Of a stretch of DNA of 64,000 nt, positions 1 to 9,477 are shown piece by piece. The position numbers and the translations under genes were made by a program. The stretch's first letter is position 1. Each line of letters begins with the position of its first letter. This DNA is from an uncultured Desulfobacter sp. Lineage in GTDB: Bacteria; Desulfobacterota; Desulfobacteria; Desulfobacterales; Desulfobacteraceae. Below the pieces are notes generated by a model. The model did no database searches. It worked only from the letters and a program-made list of their open reading frames with translations, and was not told where the DNA came from. The stretch lies in NCBI RefSeq assembly GCF_963664415.1, contig NZ_OY761440.1, forward strand, positions 1,798,001-1,862,000, given 5' to 3'.

Positions 1-23
1 TTTCCAACTGAAGGTAAAACCCC

Positions 24-1109
24 ATGCAGCCTAGTAAACGGGTCAGACTGTCCAAAGAATTTACCTTTTCCTCCCAGATCTTCCGGCACGCCCTGAGGGC
101 CGCTGTTGCCATAACTTTAGCCGTGGGCATAGTCAAGCAGACAACCCTTTACCATGCGCTGTGGGTGCCGATAACCGTATTGGTAATCATGCGTCCCTCT
201 TTGGGCGGCACCCTGCACATCAGCTGGAAACGGCTGGCCGGCACGGCTGCAGGGGCAGCTGCGGGTGTCCTTATCGCTTTTCTGGAGCTGCCGCTTGCTG
301 CTATAAGCATTCTTGCCTTTGCGTTGCTGTTTTTAATTTTCTACTTCAAAGGGCGAAATTATCTTGTTTTTATCGCATTCCTGACTGCTGATCTGGTGAT
401 CGTTCTGAGCGCAGCCTTTCCTCACCCGTGGCAAAGCGGGGCCGAACGTATGCTTGACACGTTTTTAGGCATCGGCATCGGCATCGGGGTCTCTTTTGTG
501 GTGTGGCCGAACTTTGCCAGAAAGACGCTGCGACATGCCGTGGGCGATCTGATCGCGGCCCAGCACCGCCATTTCAGTCGGCTTCGAAAGGCCTATTTCA
601 GTGAAATCCCGGATTCCGTCCAACTTCTTTCCGGACGACTTCAGGCCCGGGAAAGTCTGGATAACTGCACCCAGAAATGCACGGATGCAGCCATAGAGCC
701 CGGGCTCATCCCTGGACAGCGACAGGAACTGCTTAACCTGGTGGATCTTTTCGCCAAACTCCACAGGATCTTGATTGCCCTATCTTCCATTGTCGCCCAT
801 TCCACAGGGGTATTTAAAGGTCAGATAGAGCCTGATTTTAACAGATTGATGGATACGGTAGAGAATCAATTTTCACAATTGGAAACCTATGCCCGCACTG
901 CTGAAAATTCTTTGTCGCCCCATGCTTTCAACGACGCTTTCAGTCGGTTTATGGCCCAGCTGGGCGCCATGCGCAAAAACGGTGAATTTGATCGATTTCC
1001 TCTGGATGCCCGGAACAACTCATCTTCTTTTATCCTGCAGATCCGTCAAATTGGAGATGGACTTGATCAGGTGTATGCCGGGCTGAAAAACCTCAGGACG
1101 CCCCAATGA
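24..1109 (+). CDS. FUSC-family (aromatic acid exporter-like) inner membrane protein
   Basis: The 361-residue protein has a short basic N-terminus and a run of hydrophobic segments over roughly residues 24-165 (for example AVAITLAVGIVKQTT and LIFYFKGRNYLVFIAFLT). A soluble, helical C-terminal half follows. This layout and the segment with LWVPITVLVIMRPSLGGT are typical of the fusaric acid resistance/aromatic acid exporter superfamily, whose members export weak acids and aromatic compounds. The start at 24 follows an AAGG ribosome site. The gene stands alone, with about 250 bases of AT-rich DNA before the next gene in which no strong terminator was seen. The substrate cannot be told from sequence. 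A role as a half-size FUSC transporter is likely but inferred. Confidence 0.7.
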   Translation: MQPSKRVRLSKEFTFSSQIFRHALRAAVAITLAVGIVKQTTLYHALWVPITVLVIMRPSLGGTLHISWKRLAGTAAGAAAGVLIAFLELPLAAISILAFALLFLIFYFKGRNYLVFIAFLTADLVIVLSAAFPHPWQSGAERMLDTFLGIGIGIGVSFVVWPNFARKTLRHAVGDLIAAQHRHFSRLRKAYFSEIPDSVQLLSGRLQARESLDNCTQKCTDAAIEPGLIPGQRQELLNLVDLFAKLHRILIALSSIVAHSTGVFKGQIEPDFNRLMDTVENQFSQLETYARTAENSLSPHAFNDAFSRFMAQLGAMRKNGEFDRFPLDARNNSSSFILQIRQIGDGLDQVYAGLKNLRTPQ

Positions 1110-1360
1110 CATCTCATAACATTGGCTGCCGCCCTGTAAAATTAACGCGCTTGCGGCAAGCTGATAATTAATTAGGAATACAAACGCCTATCGCTTTAAC
1201 GTCTGCTAAATTAAATAAAATCATCGATTTTTAAACCGGATTCGTAATTCGCTGCGATACGGCTAATCACAAAAATTTACTTGCTATACACCCGGAAATC
1301 AGCCTATTATTAAATAATTTCGAAATACAAATTAAAACATCTATGGAGCGATGATTTACT

Positions 1361-1756
1361 ATGAATAGAATGCTCATCGTTGATGATGAAGAAATCGGCA
1401 GAACCGTAATGGAGGAGATTTTCAGTAAGTACGGTCCATCTGTCTCGGTCTCTTCCGGTACTGATGCGCTGCAAGTCTATCAAAAAGGCATTGAAAAAGG
1501 AAAACCCTTTGATCTGGTTTTGCTGGATATCTCTCTTAAAGATATCAGCGGGATGGAGGTCTTAAAAAAAATTAAAACCATTGATGCCGGACTCAAAGAA
1601 CACAAATCCATGGTCATTATGGTTACCTCCCATGGTGAAAAAGACATCGTCATCGGTTGTATCAAATCTGGGTGTAAAGCCTATTTCATAAAACCATTAA
1701 AGCAGGATGCGGTGGATAAGAAAATGGCCGAATTGGGATTCTCCCCTGCCCAATAA
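1361..1756 (+). CDS. Single-domain response regulator (CheY-like receiver)
   Basis: A 131-residue stand-alone receiver domain. The acidic pocket is the DDEE run near residue 9, the phospho-acceptor Asp lies in LVLLDISLKD, and the conserved Lys is in the FIKPL motif near the C-terminus. It has no output domain, so it should signal by protein contact. It begins a three-gene run with an HDOD protein and a hybrid kinase, and is most simply the kinase's downstream receiver. The ATG is preceded by GGAGCGATG, a usable ribosome site. Confidence 0.85.
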   Translation: MNRMLIVDDEEIGRTVMEEIFSKYGPSVSVSSGTDALQVYQKGIEKGKPFDLVLLDISLKDISGMEVLKKIKTIDAGLKEHKSMVIMVTSHGEKDIVIGCIKSGCKAYFIKPLKQDAVDKKMAELGFSPAQ

Positions 1757-1819
1757 CAGGTTCTGAACACGCTTTTTCCAAAGCGGTATTTTTTCGGCGT
1801 CACTGATCAGGAAAACCAC

Positions 1820-2710
1820 ATGAAATCATCCGGTTATCATAATAAGGCCAAACTATATCTGGATAAATTTACAGCGCTGAAAACGGTGCCGCCTGTTGCG
1901 GCCCGCCTGATGAAGATGATCGAAGAAGATACCTCTTCCCTTGAAGAATTTGAAACGGTTATCCGGGTTGACCCGACATTGGTCTTACGAATTTTAAAGC
2001 TGATCAACTCTTCCTACTTTTCCCTGAGGACAAAAATCAAAAGCATATCCGAAGCGGTTGCCTACATCGGGATGGACAACCTAAGAAACATGATTGTTCT
2101 CGACGCAGTGAAAAATCTTTTTTTAAAAGATTCAACGACCACAGAATTTTCCAGAAAAAAATTGTGGGCCCATTGTGCCGTGACAAGCATTTGCTGCAAT
2201 ATGGTTGCCGAACGAATTTTTGTTCAAAAAGGGGAGGATGACTTTCTATGCGGTATTCTCCACGATATCGGCCTGATCGTTGAGGATCAGGTGGCCCCGG
2301 AAAAATTCAAATCATTTTGCCGCACATTTGAACCGGAGAACCAAAAACTGATTGATCACGAACGTATGACCATGGGAACAGATCATACCATCATCGGTTC
2401 TCTGCTGACCGAGCAATGGGGGTTGAAACCTGATCTTTGCCAGGGGATAAAATGTCATCACGATATCATGAACCATGTGGAACCGGACAGCCACAATGGT
2501 ATCCTGCAAATTTCGGAATATCTGGCTTCTATGTTTGGGTATATGGCATACCCGGAAACACAACAAAAATTAAAATCCCCGCCTCTGCTTTTCCACATCA
2601 AAAAAAATATCATGGGCTACCGTGCCATTATAGATGATCTGCCCCAGGAAATTACAAGGGTTAAAGAGATTTATTCCCTTGGAGACGATGATACTGATGA
2701 ACTTATTTGA
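1820..2710 (+). CDS. HDOD-domain signalling protein
   Basis: The 296-residue protein begins almost directly with the HDOD fold (a degenerate HD domain): LKTVPPVAARLMKMIEEDTSS, then VDPTLVLRILKLINSSYFSL and the LHDIGLI motif. HDOD proteins work in bacterial signal networks, often as partners of receivers or kinases, and generally without proven phosphodiesterase activity. It lies 63 bases after the receiver gene and its last codons overlap the start of the hybrid kinase. The three are therefore probably one operon with translational coupling. Confidence 0.85.
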   Translation: MKSSGYHNKAKLYLDKFTALKTVPPVAARLMKMIEEDTSSLEEFETVIRVDPTLVLRILKLINSSYFSLRTKIKSISEAVAYIGMDNLRNMIVLDAVKNLFLKDSTTTEFSRKKLWAHCAVTSICCNMVAERIFVQKGEDDFLCGILHDIGLIVEDQVAPEKFKSFCRTFEPENQKLIDHERMTMGTDHTIIGSLLTEQWGLKPDLCQGIKCHHDIMNHVEPDSHNGILQISEYLASMFGYMAYPETQQKLKSPPLLFHIKKNIMGYRAIIDDLPQEITRVKEIYSLGDDDTDELI

Positions 2711-5240
2711 TGATATTCTTCAAGAATCAGATGACGAAATCAATGCCAGTTTTCTTGGATTGCTGAATCAATATCTTCCAACCTACACGTTTGGAATTTT
2801 GCTGAACACAGGCGGCGTTGTTGGATCCTTATCAGGTTCTCTTGCGGATACCGGCCTTGCCGACCAACTGCGACAAACTGTTGACAGCGGACAAGTATTA
2901 ACCGGACCTAACGGGCCGTTGCTGTCTTTATCCCTACAAGATATGAATTCTGTTATTGTATGTGAAATACCCCAGGCGCTTGACCCGACCACGGCGTTTG
3001 CCATGACCCGGGATATTATCAATCTTTGCAAAAACCTCCATAAAAAAGAACGCCTTTTGTCTGAAGAAAAGGCACTGCTCGCAGCTCACAAAGAGCAGCG
3101 AGACCGAAGAATCAGGGTCCTGGAAAAAAAATACCAGGATATTCTTGCTCAAAACCAGACCCAGAGCGCCGAGTATTCCAAACTGCTTAAATCTGAAATC
3201 CAAAACCGGACGTCTGAACTGGAACAGTCTAACAAAGAGCTGGCCCAGGCCAAGGAACGGGCAGAAGCGGCGAATATTGCAAAAGATCAATTTTTAGCAA
3301 ATATGAGTCATGAAATACGAACCCCCATGAACGGGGTGATCGGCATGGTTGAACTTCTTCTGGGGACCTCTTTGACCGAAGAACAGCGCCATTTTACTAT
3401 GCTCATGAAAAACTCGTCCAACGCGCTTCTCAACGTCATTAATGATATCCTGGATTATTCAAAAATCGAAGCGGGAAAACTGGATATAGAGGAAATTGAA
3501 TTTAATTTAAGACAAGTCATAGAAGAGCTTTCAGATATTATATCCATATCCCTATTTGAAAAAGGCCTCTTTTTTGCGGGAATTTTTGAAGCCGATGTGC
3601 CGGTGATGCTAAAGGGCGATCCGGTGCGGCTGCGCCAGATCATCATGAATTTCTGCGGAAATGCCGTTAAATTTACCCGGCAGGGCGGCGTTGTGCTTCA
3701 GGTCGGTTTAGAATCAAAAACCTCGTTTGGCGTGCAGCTCAAATTTTCAGTAACCGACACGGGCATCGGTATTCCAACAGACCGGATAAGCGGATTATTC
3801 CAATCTTTTTCCCAGGTGGACGCAAGTATGACCCGACAATATGGCGGCACCGGACTTGGACTGGCGATCTGCAAGCAGCTGACCGAAATGATGGGGGGAA
3901 AGGTCGGTGTATCCTCACAGGAGAATAAGGGGTCCACCTTCTGGTGCAAAATAGAATTTAAGCAGCAGGATAAAGGGGACCCAATACCTGACGTGAGTCT
4001 GGAACAGGATGCGATGATATTAATCGCCGATGCCAACCCGGCAGCCAGACAGGTATTGATCGAATATATAAAACCTTTGGGATATCCGTTCCAGGAAGCC
4101 TGTGATATCATTGATGCCTGCAGCAAAATCCTTTCAGCCCGGCAATCGGACACACCGTTCAGCTATGTCTTTTTTGACCAGGATCTTCCCGGAATACCGT
4201 CAACAGATCTGGTTGAAGCCGCTGCCGAGACCTGCGATATTTCAGATACTACTTTTGTGCGTCTTGCGTTCCTTGGACGTCAAAATCATCAACAAAGTAA
4301 CGCCCCCCACCCCCGAATCATAAACCTAAACAAACCCGTAAAGTATGCGGATTTTATTGGCTGTTTGTCATCTCCCGATTCTTTAATCAACATGCAGACC
4401 CAAGGCAACACCCAAAGAATGCAGGCAGATTCCGACACTTTTAAGCTCACCTGTTCATGCCGACTACTTCTGGCAGAAGACGATGAAATGAACCGCATTG
4501 TGGCTGAAAACCTTTTGAAAAAAATGAATATAGCGGATATCCAAATCGCTGAAAACGGACAGGAAGCCTTGGATTTATTCAAAGCCGGGCAATTTGATCT
4601 GATCCTTATGGACGGCCAGATGCCCGTGATGAGCGGCCTGGATGCCGCCATGAATATTCGCAAGTATGAAAAAGAACACAACCTTTCGCCGGTAACCATT
4701 ATTGCCCTGACCGCCCACGCAATGAAACAGGACCGAGAGCTCTTTTTGGCCAACGGGATGAATGATTACATCACAAAGCCCCTGACTGCGCGAGCTTTGT
4801 CAGATGCAATTGAACGAACTATGCCGGAAAGTTACGGCAAAACCACTATCTACCCCAAAGACGCATCAATTATTCAAAGAGAAAACGACGAAAATGTTGT
4901 GGATATGGCCGAACTCCGGGAGATCATGAGCGCCAATAAATCTTTGTTGGATAAATGTACCCGAACATTTAAAAAAAACCATGGCCCTGTTTTAACCCGG
5001 ATTATGGAAAGTATTTCTGCCGATGATGGGCCGGAACTGCAAAAAAGCGCACACCAGCTAAAGGGCATGCTCAAGTATCTGGCCGCCAAATCAGCGGCGC
5101 AAACCGCCTACAGGCTTGAACAAATGGGCGCGGAGTCAAACATAAAAGATGCATCCGCGCTGATTGTTCAATTACAAGACGCATGCAAAAGCATTCTGGA
5201 TTGTCTTGAAAACGTCTCTGACAAAGATGGCTTCAGGTAA
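2697..5240 (+). CDS. Hybrid sensor histidine kinase with two receiver domains and HPt
   Basis: The N-terminal ~140 residues are a small domain without membrane segments, so the protein is cytosolic. Then come a coiled coil, the dimerisation domain with the phospho-His in NMSHEIRTPMNG, and an ATPase domain with N, G1 and G2 boxes (NFCGNAVKFT, DTGIGI, GGTGLGLAI). Two receiver domains follow: a degenerate one (FFDQDLPG) and a canonical one (LILMDGQMPVMSG, TKPL). A C-terminal HPt domain has its His in SAHQLKGML. The start is placed at 2697 or 2688; the frame opens further upstream, but those codons would lie deep inside the preceding HDOD gene. The 14-23-base overlap with that gene suggests coupling. 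Phosphate probably passes His-Asp-His and on to the CheY-like protein at 1361. Confidence 0.88.
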   Translation: MNLFDDILQESDDEINASFLGLLNQYLPTYTFGILLNTGGVVGSLSGSLADTGLADQLRQTVDSGQVLTGPNGPLLSLSLQDMNSVIVCEIPQALDPTTAFAMTRDIINLCKNLHKKERLLSEEKALLAAHKEQRDRRIRVLEKKYQDILAQNQTQSAEYSKLLKSEIQNRTSELEQSNKELAQAKERAEAANIAKDQFLANMSHEIRTPMNGVIGMVELLLGTSLTEEQRHFTMLMKNSSNALLNVINDILDYSKIEAGKLDIEEIEFNLRQVIEELSDIISISLFEKGLFFAGIFEADVPVMLKGDPVRLRQIIMNFCGNAVKFTRQGGVVLQVGLESKTSFGVQLKFSVTDTGIGIPTDRISGLFQSFSQVDASMTRQYGGTGLGLAICKQLTEMMGGKVGVSSQENKGSTFWCKIEFKQQDKGDPIPDVSLEQDAMILIADANPAARQVLIEYIKPLGYPFQEACDIIDACSKILSARQSDTPFSYVFFDQDLPGIPSTDLVEAAAETCDISDTTFVRLAFLGRQNHQQSNAPHPRIINLNKPVKYADFIGCLSSPDSLINMQTQGNTQRMQADSDTFKLTCSCRLLLAEDDEMNRIVAENLLKKMNIADIQIAENGQEALDLFKAGQFDLILMDGQMPVMSGLDAAMNIRKYEKEHNLSPVTIIALTAHAMKQDRELFLANGMNDYITKPLTARALSDAIERTMPESYGKTTIYPKDASIIQRENDENVVDMAELREIMSANKSLLDKCTRTFKKNHGPVLTRIMESISADDGPELQKSAHQLKGMLKYLAAKSAAQTAYRLEQMGAESNIKDASALIVQLQDACKSILDCLENVSDKDGFR

Positions 5241-5258
5241 ATCCTGGTTACATTTTTT

Positions 5259-7283
5259 TTACAGCCCCAGTTTGTCTTTTAAAAATGGGACATATGCCTT
5301 TTTTTTATCAACATTGGCCTCTTCAACCGATACTTTAAACACACCGATCATGTCCCTCAATTTGCCTGACAGGGTGGAAAGTTCCTGTGCGCTTTGCTTT
5401 AACCGAACACTGCGCTCGGTCATCTCTTCGGACACTTCGTTGACTTCTGTAATTTCCTTGGAGATTTGTGTTGACGCCTTGGAACTTTCACCTACATTTT
5501 CATTAACCTCACTGATTCCGGATGACACGAGCTCAATGTTTTCAGCAACCATGGATGCATAGTCGGACTGTCCTTCTATGGCTTCAGAAATTTCAGAAAC
5601 AATCCGTGTCACTTCCGAAATAACCTGGGTGATCTGTTCAACCTCCTGAACCGTCGCATTTGAAGAGTTCTGGATCTCATCTATCCGTTGTTTTATATCC
5701 ATGGTTGCATCAGCTGTCTGAGCGGCCAGTCCTTTTATTTCTGCCGCCACCACGGCAAAGCCTTTTCCCGCTTCGCCGGCCCGTGCCGCTTCAATGGTGG
5801 CATTCAAGGCTAACAGATTTGTCTGTTCGGCAATATCAGTGATCACTTCGGTAACCTTTGTGATATCATTAGCCGAGGTGCCTAATGTAACAACTCTACG
5901 GGTTGCCGCATTTACCGTCTCTGCCGCAGTTTGGGTTATTTGCCTGGCTTTGTTACAGTTTTCAGCCACTTGATCTAAATTTTCTTTTATTTGTCCTGTA
6001 GAGTCCGTCACCGATGCCAAATAGTCAACAGCCTGTTCAGTGGCCGATGCCACGGAGTCCATGCTTTGACTCATTCCACCTGCGGCACCGGCTACAGTTT
6101 CAGACTTGTTGGTAAGGCTTTGCGAATCTTCCAGCATAAGTTCCGCCACTGAGAGCAGTTCTTCGGAAGACGCAGAGACCGTCTCCGAATCAACGCCGAT
6201 ATGCACAATGATTTTATTCAACCTGGATATCAGATTATTTATCCACTTTGCCAGTTCTCCTATTTCATCCCGACTTTTGATGGCAATCCGCTGGGTTAAA
6301 TCTCCGTCACCCTCACAGATATCCTTAAGCGCTGCCACAGTTGCATTGACCGGCCGGACAATTATTGAGGCCGTTATCCAGACAATGGCTATGGCAAATA
6401 GGATTATAAAGCCGGATAGGATAAGATTAAACCGGGTCAGGGCATTGGTGGGTGCGAACATTTCCTGATCATCAGACTGAACAACTGCAATAACATTGAT
6501 TTTATTTGAGCGGGCAAAGGCGTTATGAACCGCCCTTTGGTCCACTATCGCCGGAAAGCAGCCACTAGTTTGGCTTATTATCTGCCGGCCATATTCCGTA
6601 TCGGCCAGGTTCAACTTGTTGATCTTCGTTTTATCAGCATGTGCAACAACCATCCCGTTGCTGTCTATCAGGTATGCATAGCCTTTTTCCCCGATTTTAA
6701 CAGGATCTGTAAACTTGAATGAAAATGCCTGAAGATCCACCACGGCAAATAAAACCCCATGAATTGTTCCCCCGTTTTTTATGGGCGTTGCAATAACAAA
6801 AATCGGATTTCCCGAGGCTTTGCTCTGCAATACATTTGAAATTTGGGTTTGACCTGCCATGGCGCTTTTAAAATAACCCCTTTTCCCAACATTGATTTTT
6901 CCTATGATTGAAGTTGGAGATCCCGAAATAATTTCACCGGTTCCATCAGCAATGCTTATCCCTTCGTAGAAGCCATATCTTTGGCGCAATTGTGCAAACA
7001 TCTGGTTTATATTTTCCCGGGCCGTCTCTCCTTGATTTCCTTCTTTAAATAGATCCCGGCAACTTGCCATAGTCTGCCATGTTTCGATATCCTTGGTCCG
7101 GGCATCCACCCATGCATCCATTGTTAAGACAGTTGATTGGCTGATTTTGACAAGCTGGTTGACCAGACTGTTTTTAAGTGCGCTTTTAGCTTTGGAACCA
7201 GAGATCAAGGCCATTCCTCCTAAACCGGCAACGAGCAGAAAAAACACAGGCAGAATAATTTTATATTTGAAATTAAGTCTCAT
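5259..7283 (-). CDS. Methyl-accepting chemotaxis protein with periplasmic Cache domain
   Basis: The protein has an N-terminal membrane helix (ILPVFFLLVAGLGGMALI), then a periplasmic sensor region of about 240 residues. Features such as GYAYLIDSNGMVVAHAD fit a double Cache (dCache) domain. A second membrane helix (LILSGFIILFAIAIVWITA), a HAMP linker and the methyl-accepting signalling domain follow; the latter contains the near-invariant tip TNLLALNATIEAARAGE. Start at 7283 is preferred because GGGGAGAAAT lies directly upstream; an in-frame ATG 12 bases earlier lacks this. The stop is only 18 bases from the converging hybrid kinase. The ligand is probably a small organic acid or amino acid by family precedent, but it is not determinable here. 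Confidence 0.9.
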   Translation of the reverse strand: MRLNFKYKIILPVFFLLVAGLGGMALISGSKAKSALKNSLVNQLVKISQSTVLTMDAWVDARTKDIETWQTMASCRDLFKEGNQGETARENINQMFAQLRQRYGFYEGISIADGTGEIISGSPTSIIGKINVGKRGYFKSAMAGQTQISNVLQSKASGNPIFVIATPIKNGGTIHGVLFAVVDLQAFSFKFTDPVKIGEKGYAYLIDSNGMVVAHADKTKINKLNLADTEYGRQIISQTSGCFPAIVDQRAVHNAFARSNKINVIAVVQSDDQEMFAPTNALTRFNLILSGFIILFAIAIVWITASIIVRPVNATVAALKDICEGDGDLTQRIAIKSRDEIGELAKWINNLISRLNKIIVHIGVDSETVSASSEELLSVAELMLEDSQSLTNKSETVAGAAGGMSQSMDSVASATEQAVDYLASVTDSTGQIKENLDQVAENCNKARQITQTAAETVNAATRRVVTLGTSANDITKVTEVITDIAEQTNLLALNATIEAARAGEAGKGFAVVAAEIKGLAAQTADATMDIKQRIDEIQNSSNATVQEVEQITQVISEVTRIVSEISEAIEGQSDYASMVAENIELVSSGISEVNENVGESSKASTQISKEITEVNEVSEEMTERSVRLKQSAQELSTLSGKLRDMIGVFKVSVEEANVDKKKAYVPFLKDKLGL

Positions 7284-7307
7284 ATTTCTCCCCATTTTTT
7301 CAAAAAT

Positions 7308-9095
7308 TTAGGACAATTTAAATTGATTCATTAATTCATTAAGCTTAGTCGCCAGTGCTGACAGCTCCTGGGCTGTGAATTTAACGTTAATGCTGCGGTT
7401 CGAGATTTCACTTGACGCTAAACTGACGTCGGATATACTTTTTGCCACTTCATCGGAAATCACGGAACACTCTGCCACATTTTCAGTCACCTCGGAAATA
7501 CCAAGTGAGGCCTGGGAAACATTATCGGCAATCTCCGCCGTGGCCTGGGACTGCTGTTCCACGGCATCCACAATGGCGCTGACGCTCTCATTGACCGCAT
7601 TAATGACACGGATAATCTCTTCAATACCTTGTGTAGTCTCCTGGGTGGAGCCCTGCATCCGCTCGATCTTCATCCGAATTTCAGTGGTCGCCTCAGCCGT
7701 CTGATTGGCCAGCACTTTAATTTCATTGGCCACCACGGCAAACCCCTTGCCGGCTTCCCCGGCCCGGGCCGCTTCAATCGTGGCATTTAAGGCCAAAAGA
7801 TTGGTCTGCTCGGAGATATCGGTAATAGTTTCAGTAACTTTCCCGATTTCCTGGGCAGCCGATCCCAGTTGGGACACTTGTTCCGATACCTGCCCTGCTT
7901 GGGACACGGCGGTCTCGGTCACTTGCCTGGACTGTTCCGTATTGGCTACGATTTCATTAATGGTCGCCGTCATCTCTTCGGCTGCGGCTGAAACGGAATT
8001 AACATTACCGGAGGTTTCCTCGATGGAGGCCCTGACACTGATCATACTTTCACTCATCTGTTTGGCGGCGGCGGCAACGGATACGGCCAGTTCAGAAGAT
8101 TCCGAAGAATCGGTAGACATGATTTGAGATGCCTCGTTCAATTGCTCAGAAGAACCGGACAAGGTCTCCACCCCTTGGTGGATGTTCTCTATCATCCTTC
8201 GCAGATTTCTGACCATGGTATTCATGGCCGTAGCCAAGTGTCCTGTCTCGTCCTCGCAATAAATATCAATTGATTTACTCAAATCCCCTTCTGCCATACG
8301 ATCGGCAAACGCCACGCCCTCTCTTAAACGGCCAGTGATGGACCGGGCCACCAGGAAAAACACCAGCGCAGCCAGAAGCGTACCGGCAACTATCAGCCCA
8401 ACGGCTTTAAAAACCCTGGATCGAAGTTGTGCATCTGCCTCATCCAGGGACTGAATGACTTCAAAGGCGCCATGGATTTCCCCGGCTTTCCAGTTTTCAA
8501 AGGGACCGCCGGTGGGATCTTTTCCATCGTCCCGCCCCCAGAGGGTTTTGGACTGTCCCGGATCCCCATGGCAGATCAGACAGGTTTCGGACAGGCGAAT
8601 TGGTAGAAAATAGCGGACCGAATTGGTATGTGTATCCACCACATGATACTCATCCAGATTCTCTCGCTTAATCTTTTCAAGGACCGGCCCTTCAATTTTA
8701 CGGGATTGGCCGTAATCAGGTTCATTTTTGGGATTTCGGGGACTGAATTTAGGAACCCGGAAGGAATAGTCACCCTGTTCAGCCTTGCGCATGGCCGACT
8801 TCCAAGCGGAAACCACCGGCACGGTTGCCAGAAGTTTATCCATCCGGCCTGAACCGGCGTAGGATTTAATCTCTTCCATGGAAAAAAGACCCAACGCCCA
8901 CTTCTCTTCCATTTCCTGGCGGACGGATTCACTGATCAGACAAATTGATCTTGCTTTTTCCGCATAGGATTCAACGGTCTCAACTTTGTCGAAGCGGACA
9001 TAAAAAAAGAGCAGAACACCGACCAGCAGAATTGTTGTACCAATACCCACAGCCATAAATTTAATAAAAATCGGCAGATCCAAAATTTTTTTCAT
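7308..9095 (-). CDS. Chemoreceptor with DUF3365 (heme-binding, Tll0287-like) sensor domain
   Basis: The N-terminal helix (FMAVGIGTTILLVGVLLFFYV) is followed by a periplasmic domain containing the c-type heme motif CLICH within SETCLICHGDPGQS, typical of DUF3365/Tll0287-like sensors. A second membrane helix, HAMP and an MCP signalling domain with TNLLALNATIEAARAGE complete it. DUF3365 receptors are thought to sense redox state or gases through covalently bound heme. The start at 9095 follows GGGGGAAAA and excludes a 14-residue upstream extension. It lies just upstream of, and parallel to, the Cache receptor (25 bases between them), so the two are probably co-transcribed. Confidence 0.88.
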   Translation of the reverse strand: MKKILDLPIFIKFMAVGIGTTILLVGVLLFFYVRFDKVETVESYAEKARSICLISESVRQEMEEKWALGLFSMEEIKSYAGSGRMDKLLATVPVVSAWKSAMRKAEQGDYSFRVPKFSPRNPKNEPDYGQSRKIEGPVLEKIKRENLDEYHVVDTHTNSVRYFLPIRLSETCLICHGDPGQSKTLWGRDDGKDPTGGPFENWKAGEIHGAFEVIQSLDEADAQLRSRVFKAVGLIVAGTLLAALVFFLVARSITGRLREGVAFADRMAEGDLSKSIDIYCEDETGHLATAMNTMVRNLRRMIENIHQGVETLSGSSEQLNEASQIMSTDSSESSELAVSVAAAAKQMSESMISVRASIEETSGNVNSVSAAAEEMTATINEIVANTEQSRQVTETAVSQAGQVSEQVSQLGSAAQEIGKVTETITDISEQTNLLALNATIEAARAGEAGKGFAVVANEIKVLANQTAEATTEIRMKIERMQGSTQETTQGIEEIIRVINAVNESVSAIVDAVEQQSQATAEIADNVSQASLGISEVTENVAECSVISDEVAKSISDVSLASSEISNRSINVKFTAQELSALATKLNELMNQFKLS

Positions 9096-9129
9096 TTTTC
9101 CCCCGAATTTAAAATAATAAACGTAAATA

Positions 9130-9182
9130 GCCGCCATGGGCTATCCTGGCCTATCAATACCCAGATTCCGTCCACAACAAAG
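9130..9182. repeat. Dispersed intergenic repeat, copy A
   Basis: This is a degenerate copy of an element seen again near 14.3, 29.9 and 61.8 kb. The shared skeleton is a CCATGGGC block, then CCTGGCCTATC, then an end like TTCCGTCCACAACAAAG. It sits just upstream of the DUF3365 chemoreceptor start. No coding potential is visible. The rest of the gap up to 9417 is AT-rich without a recognisable gene. Confidence 0.45.
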
Positions 9183-9417
9183 TTTGAAAAATCGCTGTCG
9201 ATTACACAAACTTTCTTATAAAAACAAGTATGTATCGTCCCAGAGTCAGAGTTGGTAAGACATGATTTTTCTTGTAATTGGTTAAAATTACCAAATTTAC
9301 GAGGTCAGCTCAATAGGAAGTTACGAAACATAAGTCGATGAATTTTAACCAGGACGAATTTTTCAAATATTTTGAAAAGAATACCAGGTGGCCGAAGGGT
9401 ATGCCAATGAATTAAAA

Positions 9418-9453
9418 AAAGGCCGATCCACCCAATGGGTAAAATCGGCCTTT
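9418..9453 (-). terminator. Rho-independent terminator of pyruvate carboxylase
   Basis: Perfect 10-bp arms AAAGGCCGAT and ATCGGCCTTT flank a 16-base loop. Read on the minus strand, the stem is followed by a run of T, and it lies 25 bases beyond the pyruvate carboxylase stop codon. Confidence 0.8.
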
Positions 9454-9477
9454 GTCATGATCGGTCAAAAATATGAA

